Shown: positions 51,537 through 61,145 of the stretch, one piece after another
Layout: each line of letters begins with the position of its first letter
Position numbering within the stretch: position 1 is the stretch's first letter
Source: Toxotes chatareus
Taxonomy: Eukaryota > Chordata > Actinopteri > Toxotidae
NCBI GenBank assembly: GCA_016801885.1
Contig: CM028883.1
Span: 25,462,643 to 25,526,642 of the forward strand
Length of the DNA stretch: 64,000 nucleotides
Direction: 5' to 3'
Program-made: the position numbers and the translations under genes
The notes under the pieces: model-generated
Told to the model about the DNA's origin: nothing
What the model saw: only the letters and a program-made list of their open reading frames with translations
Database searches by the model: none

Positions 51537-52045
51537 TTCACATATGTCAATAGCACATAGCTCAGTAGGACAAAATTAATCATTATTGTTAACCCTGGTG
51601 AACTTGACGTGTACTTATGCCATATGATGTCAGATGTATCTCAGATGCCAATACAGATTTTAAATATATTGATAAAACATCATCTATGGGCTGAATAACT
51701 GCTTGAGAAAGCCAAGATCAGAAACACATTTACAACCAGATCAGAATAGCAATGTTCTATCAATAATTCCATTTAAACCAGTCAAAGTACAGGCAAGTCA
51801 TTATCAAAGTCAACAATCAACTAATTAAAAGAATTTCCAGGGAAGAACATGTGGAGACAGCAAAAATAAATAAATAAATACAAATTAAAAAGTTCATTCA
51901 GATTCTGATTAAACTAAAATACAGCACCTACTTGGAGGAAATGCCATAAGAGACTAATAAACAGCCAGCACACCACCATGGCGGCTGTAGATGCCTCCTT
52001 GCTCACACTCTACCTTTTACCTCAACAGTAATCACTTCTATAGGC
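51537..52045. repeat. array unit 8, right-hand remnant
   Basis: After the marker the unit passes almost directly to the CAGATGCCAATACAGATTT and CATTTAAACCAGTC blocks. About 205 bp (51786-51990) that the other units lack then interrupts the junction between AAACCAGTCA and CTCCTTGCTCACACTC. Similarity ends after CAACAGTAATCACTTCTAT. Confidence 0.8.
51932..51979 (-). CDS. candidate signal-peptide exon
   Basis: On the minus strand GCCGCCATGG is a perfect Kozak context. The following 16 codons read MVVCWLFISLLWHFLQ, a short hydrophobic signal-peptide-like segment, and stop at a possible donor CAA|GTAGGT (phase 0). It lies in the roughly 205-bp segment that only the right-end array remnant has, so other units lack it. 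On the + strand the same place also has an ATG (ACCATGGCGGC) with an open frame of only 17 codons. It may be the start of an ancestral gene from which the array units derive, or chance. Confidence 0.25.
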
Positions 52046-52172
52046 CTATGACACACACATTCTTGTCTTACTTGAATTGTGAGGACACACTTAGGCATAA
52101 TGCCTTAGCACCTTACCCTAACCTGACCTTAAATATCCAAACTGAATGTTGAAAGGAGGGTTTATTTTTCTT

Positions 52173-52208
<36 letters not shown>

Positions 52209-52386
52209 AGCTGCCTGTGTTATTTGTCCTTCCACACTTGTGACCATGGTCCCAAGTTCAAGTTAATTTGTCTTATTTGAAGCATTTCGTCATGTGACAT
52301 AACTGCTGATATATATCACTGTATATTCTGCCAATCATCTGTCTGCTTTGGAAATTTGGTGTTTAGGTTGATCTGATCTGCAAATA
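52046..52386. other. spacer with long poly-T run
   Basis: Non-coding sequence containing about 27 consecutive T residues at 52177-52203. Nothing gene-like is seen. Confidence 0.7.
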
Positions 52387-53230
52387 AAGCTAATGGGGTG
52401 GGAGAGCCAGGCCAAAATCAGACCCAACACAGGGTCCCCAAATCAGCTCACATAAAGCTAATGGGGATGGGAGAGGCCAAAATCGACCATGTTAGACAGA
52501 GAGACAGGCCCTATAAACAGCCCCAATGCTGGGCCCCCATATCAACCCCTAGCAGGCTGATTAGAGGAAGGGAGAGAGACACAGGTGTGAGTCTGTGTGT
52601 ATGTGTGTGAGACAGAGAGACAGGACAGAGACTGGCACAGCAGCCGAAACAAGGTAAAGTGATGGCACAGTGGCCAAGCAAACATCAGATACCATATACC
52701 TCTCCTAGACTGGACAGACACGATGGACGGATGGACAGCAGCCAGGTTGGAAGGATGGACAGGAACAAATTCTCTAGGAGGAAAAGTTATGGCGCGGCGG
52801 CCAGACATCCCAGCATCAAAGACGTGAAATTCGCATACCTCGTATAGCCTCTTGATCCCACGTGGTCAAAATCGACGAGCAAACAATAATCAAGCAAACA
52901 ATAATCAAACAAACAACCGCCCGACCAACATATTGGATGGACAGGAACAAATACTGTAGGAGGAAAAGTTATGGCACGGCATGGTCAAAATCAACGCTAA
53001 AATGCTGAGACAGGGTTAGAGCGCACGAGGGAGAGAGAGACAGACAGGCAAATGGTCGGGCGGACAAATAATTATGGCATGGTGGTCGTGTGTGAGACAG
53101 AAAGAAAAAGAGGGTGAGACAGATTGGCACAGTGGCCGTGTGTGTGTATGTCTGTGTGTATGCATGTGTGCAGGTGCGCATGCGTCCGTGTGTGTGCGCA
53201 AGAGAGAGACACACACACACGCAAACACAC
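52387..53230. repeat. imperfect minisatellite and dinucleotide-rich region
   Basis: AAGCTAATGGGG...GGGAGAG recurs at 52388 and 52456. A longer direct repeat beginning GGATGGACAGGAACAAAT and continuing AGGAGGAAAAGTTATGGC occurs at 52753 and 52935 (182 bp apart). GGCACAGTGGCC and CAAAATC(G/A)ACG words recur, and GT/GA-rich microsatellite fills 53020-53220. Open frames here, including much of a 216-residue minus-strand frame to 53619, follow from the simple composition. Confidence 0.75.
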
Positions 53231-53259
53231 CCCAGCAGAAGAATAAAAACTAAACTTAC

Positions 53260-53298
53260 AATTAGTTGATTTCTTCTCATGCTGATCTGTTTGTGGAC
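53260..53298 (-). CDS. candidate 5' exon with ATG, unknown gene
   Basis: On the minus strand a pyrimidine-rich CTTCTTCTTCTTTCAG acceptor and a GTAAGT donor bound a 39-nt exon. It holds 18 nt of leader and ATG plus six codons (MRRNQLI), ending in phase 0. That phase fits the 49815-49899 block if its acceptor is the TAATAG before TAT, giving a short basic cytosolic tail followed by a membrane helix, i.e. type II topology. The exon does not recur in the array units. Read through without splicing, the frame also gives a hydrophobic stretch, which weakens the argument. A CpG-rich region with another minus-strand donor lies upstream. Confidence 0.3.
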
Positions 53299-53699
53299 CT
53301 GAAAGAAGAAGAAGAAGAACCAGCTCAGTCTGAGTCTGCAGTTCACCTGTGAAGACACAGAGTGGACTGATCCTGTCCAACACTCACACTCTGTGGACAT
53401 CAGTTCACTGAATACAAATCCATCTGTGTGAAGCTTTATACACACACACACACACATCAGGGAATAATAATTTCTCCTGCTGTGATCAGCTGATGGAATA
53501 TTCCTATCATAGTTATTGATCATATTGGAGACTGTGATGTGTGAGTGAGGATGACTGTGGTGCAGATGAAAGATGAAGATCTTCAGACTGACTGCAGGTG
53601 GTTTAGAGATCAGCAGCATGCTTCACTGAGCAGCATTTCACAATCTTTAAATATTGTTTATTGATTAAATTCTGCTCAACAAGTAAAACGGAAAATCAA

Positions 53700-54620
53700 C
53701 ACTGATCAAACTGCTGACGGTATTTTACCATCCGAACTTCACTCAGAGCGAACCACCGCCCTCAGGTTCACCTTCACCCACTCTGCTGCAACTGATAAAG
53801 CAGCAGGTGCGGAGCGCAGTCCGCATGGGTACCTGAAGTTCTGTCTAACTAATAAATGTTTGCGGGTAAAAACTCCGAGGACGTACAGGCCTGTCTCCAC
53901 ATACCCCTGATAACCTGGAGGTGAACTGAGGGTTTACTAACGTGAACTGAGGAGTCCGCTGAGGCCTAATTATCTCTGTGCGGCTGCGCTGTCCCGCGTG
54001 TCATATTCAGCCTTTATCTTTACCACATCACGGTCCAGAATTTAAATATATCAAACCACCAAGACTTAAGGAATATTTACAACAGAACCAGGTGAGTTCC
54101 ACCTTAAAACATAACCCCAGGTGGCACCAGCACAACATGGCCCGTACACTGTAACTGTTTTCGGAACCATGTCGTTGGCGCGCTCGCTGGGGCTCGTCTG
54201 AAATCGTGGACTGAAATGTTGTGCGTACTCACTTTTAGTAGAAAGTCCAAAAAGCCGTCTCCAACCGTCTGTCCAAGGTGAGCGGTGCGATGGAGACACG
54301 CGCACTGAGGCTGTGTGCGTGTGCGCGGGCGTGAGCACAAAGTGGCGTCTGTGGCTCACGAGGTGGAAAGGCCTCTGTTGCAGCATCTGAAGCACAGAGA
54401 TTCACAGGCTGATACACCTGGTCTGTGTCCCTCAGTGTGCTCGCACTGTCTCCATACTCCCTCAGAAACTCGGTGGAAGTCTGCGTTCCGCGCACACGCG
54501 CTCTCCTCTCCTCCAAACCGGCGCGGTAATGGCGGACTCAGTGGCGTGCGTGGTGGTCACAGTGGTACCGTGATTTAGCTGAACTACGAACTGAAACCAG
54601 CTCCAACGCACGGCTCAGCG
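53700..54620 (-). promoter_or_regulatory. CpG-rich promoter-like region
   Basis: CpG dinucleotides are clearly more frequent here than in the flanks (for example GTCCCGCGTGTC, GTTGGCGCGCTCGCTGG, GCGCGGGCGTG and GCACACGCGCTC), with few repeats. A minus-strand donor TACTAAAA|GTGAGT lies at 54227-54232 and a + strand donor AACCAG|GTGAGT at about 54094. Transcription could therefore leave in either direction. Overlapping open frames on both strands up to about 109 codons have no recognised domain. The link to the minus-strand candidate exon at 53260 is inference. Confidence 0.4.
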
Positions 54621-56307
54621 TCCGGTTTTATCAGGTTACACTTTGACTCAAAGTCCCGGGTCTTCACCTGATGAACAACAGTATTTCACAGATTTGAATG
54701 AACTCACAACCAGCGTCTCTGTGTCCTCCTGTTTGAAACAGGTTGTTTTTAGGGGCCTGCCGGCCTGCACCTGTCCCTTTTAAGTCCCACCCCTTTAACA
54801 ACCAGGTGGGTCGTCGTCTCTGATTGGCCAGTGATAATTGAGCCAGACCATAATATCATAGGCCATGTATTACGAAACAAAACATAGAAACCAATAGGGG
54901 TGTGCGATACAACAAAATCTGGTATGATCCCATACCAAGTAAATACAGGGCCAGTACTGCTGATACCAGTACCACCATCAATACTTTTATACTCAGAAAA
55001 GCAGCTTATCTACTTTTGTGTAGAGCAGAGCAATGGGTCATAATTTATGAAGTGAATGCAAAAATTTAAATTGTACTTTTTCATTTAAGATTTTTAAGGG
55101 CAAATAAAAAAAGTGCAAATAACTAAACAAAAGCAAAAACTACTATTGGCTGTCATTCATCCCTTTTATTGCACTTGCTGCAACTGCAATTGCTGACCAC
55201 TAAATCTGCTACTGTTCCTGTTTCATCTATTTTATATTTGACTTTTACTGTAGTTAGTGTGACTACTGTTATCACTGCTAATCACAGTAATAATTTGTCT
55301 ATGAATGGATTTAATATGCCTGCACCATGTCAGGACACTGGAATCCTCACAGGACTTTGTTTTCTTGTATGCTGACGTTTTGCCTTTGGGAAATTTTCGG
55401 ACTCATTATCGGCCGACTCGGGCCTGTCAAACTACTGCTATTTATTCAAAAACCAAACATGATATCGCCAAACAAATTTCCCCTTCAAAGCCACGAGACC
55501 TTAAGGAACACAGTGATGTTGTTTTGTTTTTTGTTTTTTTTTGGTCCTAGTGTCAAAAATGTGGATAATACGGCGAGTTTAAAAAAGAGTATTTTCTGCT
55601 TTTCTCCAAAAATCCTCTTCTCAATTTACATTGGAGTCAATGGAGCAGATGAGAGCGACTCATGTTGGTAAAAGGCAGACTATTCAAAAACCGTAAATCC
55701 TACAGATAAAGTAAACACATTGTGAGAAAGAAGACAAGTGTGTAGACAAGTTGTAGAGTAAAATTTGTGGCTGTAGTCGTCGTGTGAAAAAAGAAAATTC
55801 TAAGACTTTTTTAAAAGCCTCTACACTTTAAGCTCCCACTCTAGACTGGAACATACACACCCATTGTAAACTCTGATTTTTCCAAAATCACTCATGATCA
55901 TTAAAGGATCACCGTTCAAAAACTACACAACTTAGGAAAAAAGTTGAATACACCTCAAATACACAGGACTTGTGTCTACATTTTAAAGTTTGAATGGTGT
56001 TTCTAGGTGAAAGTATGCCAGAGCAGTTGATGTTTGAAAAACACTGAAAGATTGTGACTTTTTTGACACTTTTTGACCTCGCCCCATTCATCCTCTATGG
56101 GAAATTTTTGGCAGTTTTTCACGAATTATGTCATGAAACCTGAATATTCTGGAGAAAAAAAATACAAGCCGCATGTTTTGATGTATAATTTGTTGGTGTG
56201 CACTCAACAGTGTGGGACGAGTTACAAACTGAAATTCTAGGTGTAAGAAAAACGAGAATAACGATAGTGTGCCGTGCTACACCCTGCACCACTAATAACG
56301 ATAAAAT
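54621..56307. mobile_element. interspersed repeat-like region, non-autonomous element suspected
   Basis: The stretch from AATAGGGGTGTGCGATAC (about 54893) through TTTACATTGGAGTCAATGGAG (55626) and CCCCATTCATCCTCTATGGG (56082) has the texture of dispersed teleost DNA-transposon debris. It ends near 56285 with GCCGTGCTACACCCTGCACC, which partly mirrors AGGGGTGTGCGATA and may be the other terminus. No transposase frame is visible. Family undetermined. Confidence 0.4.
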
Positions 56308-56850
56308 ACAGTCACTGACTCTTTATTATGAACACCTGTGCACCTGCTTATTCATGCTGTGATACTATCAACCAATCATGAGGAAGCAGTGTAATCCATA
56401 AACTCATGCAGATACAGGTCAGGAGCTTCATTAATGTTCACATCAAACATCAGAACGAGGAAAAATTGTGATCTCAGTGACTTTGACTGTGGTATGATTG
56501 TTGGTGTCAGATGGGCTGGAATGAGTGTTTCTGAAGCTGCTGATCTCCTGGGATTTTCACACACAACAGTCTCTAGAGTTTTTACTCAGAATAAAAACAA
56601 AAAAACACCCAGTGAAGCAGCAGCTCTGAGGACAGAAATAATTTGTTCAGAGGAGAGCAATTAGACAGAACCAAGCTGACAAAAACGCTAAAGTGACTCA
56701 AATAACCACTCTCAGAATGAACAACACACTGAACCTTGAGGTGGATTAACTACAACAGCAGAGACCACTTCAGGCTCCCCTCCTGTCAGACATGAAGTCA
56801 GGTCAAGCCACGGTTTCCACTCGAAACAGTTTGTATTCTCTCCTTAAAAC
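56308..56850 (+). mobile_element. decayed Tc1/mariner-type transposon, 5' half
   Basis: It starts with TACAGTCACTGACTCTTTAT then TATGAACACC, the same terminal layout as the elements at 3691 and 5271. It continues into a transposase N-terminus readable at 56434-56664: SDFDCGMIVGVRWAGMSV followed by EAADLLGFSHTTVSRVF, a helix-turn-helix DNA-binding domain of Tc1 type. The frame degenerates after about 60 residues, then a CTCCTGTCAGACATGAAG segment corresponds to part of the 3.4 kb copy. The catalytic region is missing. Confidence 0.75.
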
Positions 56851-58780
56851 TAAAAAAAATATGCACGATAGCTTTGCTAACCTTGTATTTTATTTGTCAA
56901 TACAGAGAAACCTTTCGCATTTGGGAGAGTGGGGAAACCTGGAAACACTCTCAGAGTGACTTCAGCCTGGTCCACCTTTTGCAATCTGTATGTGCAAGGT
57001 GTGGATAAGTAACACACACACACAGAACACACAGAACACACAGCTGCCTAGCTGCACTTTGATGCTTCAGCTTTGAGGTGATATCCATTCACAGACTGTG
57101 TATCTGAATCTGGCTCTCGAAACAAGTTCACAGCTCTTCTCATCCTCCTGATGAACACACCTCCTGATGACTTCCCCAACCTCAAGACTTAATGGTGAAC
57201 AGTGTTTTCTTCAGTCCTGACCTTCAGTTTCATTTATCCGAGTATCAGTGCCAATGGAGAACTACTACTTCAGTACCTCTAAAATATTAAATCATAGGTT
57301 TTGTCTGATCACTGCAGCATCCAATTCATTTGCCTCCTTTGGTCTGTAAGATTAGGTAAAACAACATGTAATCAGCCTAATAAATGACCATGCAGTTAAT
57401 ACTCATCATTCACTGATACAACTCATTAAAGTGTTTCTGTCAGTGCGTGAGCGTGTGAGTGAACACACTGATGAGTGAGACCCATGAATAATGGAATTCA
57501 TCCTCCAGACACAGTGAGCCTGCAGATGGCGCTGCAGCTCCTGAGCTCTCTGATAATCAGCCCAAGTGTGGAGGAGGTTGTGTGCATTTACATATACTGG
57601 CATTAAACAGCCATGATTAATTCATAATCAGTCAGTCTAAAGTTTGATATGATTTTGTGACACACTGTTATTAATTATACCCTTATTTTTTATTAAAGTC
57701 ACCAAAATGACTTTCAGCACTCACAGTCAAAATTATTCCTGGCCTCAGGTAAGTATTTTACCTGAGACCAGTTTATTTATATTATTTTAACATATTTTAC
57801 ATGACACAAACAAAACCCCAACGTGATCATGTGGCGATGTGAACTTCTGTCCCATAGCATGTAAATGGAAATGTGTTTGCTTGTTTTCAAATGGAAGCAT
57901 CCTGTGTCTTGCAGAGGATTAAGCCAATGTCAACAGAGAGCTAAGCTTTAAACAAACTGTGCTTTAGGGACAGTCAACTGATTCTAATCTGGGGCCAACA
58001 ACCATGGAGTAGAGGTCTATTAGGAAACAAATACTTACACACTGATCATATATATTTGGTATATCACCAGCCACCATATTAAAACCTTTAACTGGTTTTC
58101 AGTGTTGTGGCTATTTAGTGTATAGAGAGGATATGAGCCTTGTTGTTTGTAATCTGCATCTGGATTTACATCAAATTACATACTGATAAGCAATCTTGAT
58201 ATCATATGCATGTATCATATAAAGTTGGTTGCAAAGAATTATGGTCATTTCTGTCAAATAGCACCATGAAAATTCAGCAACAGGTGATATAACAATGGTA
58301 TGGGATATAAAATAACAAGCCAACTGTATTTAAAGTAATCAGTATATTTTATGTGCTTGGTAAAGATCAGATGAAATTCACAGTGGTGAATGGTGAGAAG
58401 AAATACAAACATCAGAAAATTTGTGTATCTTTGTTAAGAACTGTGGAAAGAAATATCTGTGTTAAACCAAGAGTTCAACACACAAAGTGCTTTGCGGTTT
58501 CACTTTCTGCATGAAAAACTAATCCTGCCTCAAGTTCCTAAGCTTTGTTTTACGTTAATTCATTTTATGTTGGGGAAAAATAAACAATAAAATATAATGA
58601 AACAGCAGCTTCTATGTACTGTCATTTTTTTTTTGGAACATATGGGAACAACAGGAACATATGACTTCTTGCAGATTAAACACTATATTGTGATTGTGAG
58701 TGTGATAAATACATCCATAGCTTTACACTTTTAAAACACATTCATACAAACAAAGTACAATCACACTGTTAATATCTTTT
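56851..58780. other. intergenic DNA without recognised genes
   Basis: AT-rich, with an (AC)n run at about 57012-57024. No exon or RNA gene recognised. Confidence 0.6.
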
Positions 58781-59400
58781 CTAAAAAAATCAAAGCTCAC
58801 ATAGCTGCAGTCAAACCTCAGAGCTGGGGAGGGTTTGCGCCCTGGCACTGGGAGGAGATTGTGCTGAATGGCTAACCTTGTCTGTGAGCTGCTCACCATG
58901 GCTGGCTAGCTGCCATTGGGAACACTGGAAGTGTGAAAGGGATAGCAAAGCCCCTCAATTGGCTTCCAAAAGCTGAGCTTAGTGAGGCCTCTTTTCTTCC
59001 TCAGTGTGACTAGCCGACGAGGCAGGATCTCCAAGAGGCCTGTCACTTTGACCTAATCCGTTTTCTGCCCAGCTGTGGGGGAAAGTCACCTCTTAGTTTT
59101 ATCACATTTGAATGCAAACAAGGCCGGAAGGGTGCTTGTGTGTCGCGTCGGAGGGCCTGTGAGCTCCTCTGAAAGAGAACCCCTGTAGTCAAGGAGAAAA
59201 ATGTGACAGGCAGCTCTATCATTGCTCGCCAGCCAGACAATCTGAAAAATATTGCCTCTTTCAAGGCGCACTCTTCTCTTTGGGGGCCTAACCCAACAGA
59301 CCAGGCTGTTTAGCATCTCCACAGCCGCGAGATTGCTACCGATTGCCACATTATGGAGCCTCATTGTCAGTGTTTAACATTGCGTTGGAGCTAAGAGGAT
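58781..59400. promoter_or_regulatory. possible conserved non-coding element
   Basis: About 600 bp of GC-richer complex sequence with no simple repeats and many CpGs for this locus (for example GCCGACGAGGCAGG, GTGTGTCGCGTCGGAGGG, CAGCCGCGAGATTGC). Both strands have short open frames (for example 92 codons on the minus strand at 59086-59364) without codon-like or splice evidence. The texture is that of an ancient enhancer, but conservation cannot be tested here. Confidence 0.3.
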
Positions 59401-61059
59401 TAACTTTAACAATCCAGCAGTCGACAGGCGTATACATTCATTCATACAGAACCCTTTCACCATAAATCACTGGACAGTCTTCTCTGAGAAAAAAAAAAAT
59501 CTGACTAATGAACTCTCTGATGCAGACTTTCTGTGAAATAACCTGTTAACATTGTATAAAAAATATTTTCTGTACATTTCAACACAATTTTGTCTTTATC
59601 TGGATCTTCGGTTGGGTGCAGCTTATAACTTTGTGTATAGATGTTGGATTGACATCAGTGTATGAGCCTCACAACAGCTTTGTCTAACTTAATTATAAAG
59701 CAAAGCATGAGTTTGTCATTCAGACAATGGTCATATGCCCGTTGAGCTGCCAAAGACAATTGTGCAGACAGTGATGAGGTCATTAGTTAGCTGGGAGTTA
59801 TTTAAAGTCCAGATGTGGGAGATCAGTAGCAAATTATGATGCAATGGATAAATCCAGCCATGTATATATAAACTATGTGTATTCCCTGTGATCACTGAGA
59901 TGAAGCTTGAAGATCCACAGTGGAGTTTCAGTTTTGTTATACTGTATACATTTCAACACATTCAAATATGCATCCCAAGCAGTGGAAACACTGTGGTTCC
60001 TGAAGACTGTATGGCAGCATAAGGTTGCGTATGAGAGCAGCTTATGAAGAAGAGTCAGCATAATGAGTAAGAAGTTCACCCAAATCAAGGCAGAATAAAA
60101 GGAAACATCAACAAATGCTGATTGTTCCAAACCACAGCTTTGTTCGTGTTGTCCTCCAGCTACCACGCTGCTGTGACAGTCTGCACTGGGTGAAATGATG
60201 AATGGCTTTAATAAGTCTGTAGCTCACGGTTACACCACAGGCAGATGAGACAAAACAAACGTGTGTTTCTATGTATTTTAAAGAGTATGTAGAAAACACA
60301 CATGTACAGACTAGCTTTATGGCTGATGGTCTGATGATCTCAGGTCTGTGCACCCAAGAAAGATTTCACACAAGCTCCTGAAAAGTTAAAAGGTGGTTGT
60401 CACAATTTAACTGCTGCTTCAGAGCCGCTAGTGTCATTTTTCCAGAGGAAATCCATTGAGATGTGTTAACTCAAATTATATCAACGGAAAACCCAACAGA
60501 AATAATGGCAGCGCACAAAGTCTGATTGAGAAGTGACTGATTTGAGAAGTGAAGGGCAACAGAGAAACACAACAGCAATGAGCATTTAGCACAGGAAAGC
60601 TGACACCAAATCCAGTTCATATAGGATGAAATCTCACATTCACTGGAACTGAGAAATTCTTTTGGATTCCAGAGAGACTGTTGGCTGTAAGTGAAGACTA
60701 AATGACTGGATTATGTTGTTTTTCTCTGCATAATTTCTCCTGTTTAGACACATCAAAGATTTCGACTGAAGACAAGCCTTTGTTGTACCTGCACCTGTAA
60801 CCAGAGAATCATTGGACCCGAGGAACAGCAATTTATGGTGGTTGTGATCACACAAGTATCGTCTAACAGAGCCCTTGCCACATTTTATTTCAAACAAGTA
60901 CTGTAGCTGTGTTAGTGGCTACTGGTAATAATAGTATAGCTTTCCCCTCTGGAAGAAAAAGTGAATGCAATCTCACCACACCATCTCTCTGCTTTTAAGC
61001 CTCGCACACACTGCTGACATAACACACAAATGCTTCTTTTATTACCTGGCAGTAATTGT
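59401..61059. other. intergenic DNA without recognised genes
   Basis: No exon, RNA gene or repeat recognised. A 97-codon minus-strand frame at 59873-60166 has no recognised domain. Confidence 0.55.
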
Positions 61060-61145
61060 TTGCTGAATGGGGAATGGCCTCCAGGAACCTACTAAGCATT
61101 CCAGAGGAGCGCTACAGTATTCCAGGGGGAGGAATGGCCATTGTG
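61060..61145. promoter_or_regulatory. cluster of GGAATG/CATTCC motifs
   Basis: GGGGAATGGCC (about 61069), GCATTCCAG (about 61096), GTATTCCAG (about 61118, imperfect) and GAGGAATGGCC (about 61129) occur within 75 bp, arranged in both orientations. GGAATG is the TEAD (MCAT) core. Binding is inference. Confidence 0.3.

Larger units (their letters stand above)
31467..52045. repeat. large tandem array of complex 2.3-4.3 kb units
   Basis: The marker TTCAAGTAT(A/G)TCA, followed by AGCTC/TAGTAGGAGCAAATTAAT, recurs at 31469, 32760, 35658, 38988, 41831, 45018, 49275 and 51537. A fixed series of blocks follows each time: CACTGCGTTCATCATC, GTACGTAGC(G/A)CTTTACAGGGG, AATAAAGCTTCTATC, GGATCCCCAATC, CAGATCCAGCTGTG, AGCAGCTTGCAGACTTG, CATCCATCCCTGCAGGG, TGTCTTGGGCTCAGAGACAG, CTTCATCCAAGTGAC and CTTCAAGCACTGGAAC. 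Successive spacings are about 1291, 2898, 3330, 2843, 3187, 4257 and 2262 bp, reflecting internal deletions and duplications. Copies are similar enough to have been made recently or homogenised. Conserved splice-like blocks on the minus strand suggest that a gene or gene fragment was amplified. Confidence 0.93.

Noticed and set aside
31467..52045. CRISPR array or bacterial island
   Set aside because: The repeats are kilobases long with no short-repeat/spacer pattern, and the flanks are clearly vertebrate.
31467..52045. Endogenous retrovirus or LTR element array
   Set aside because: No reverse transcriptase, protease, integrase or envelope motif, primer-binding site or paired LTR with TG...CA ends was seen.
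52969..53619. 216-codon minus-strand open frame
   Set aside because: Much of it translates GT/GA microsatellite into Cys-Val, His-Thr and Leu-Ser runs and contains poly-Phe from a pyrimidine tract. Only the short MRRNQLI segment with splice sites is kept, as a candidate.
54235..54516. 93-codon minus-strand frame in the CpG-rich region
   Set aside because: Its length is explained by high GC content, it has no recognised domain, and it ends at a stop inside a likely 5' exon next to a donor. More likely untranslated leader.
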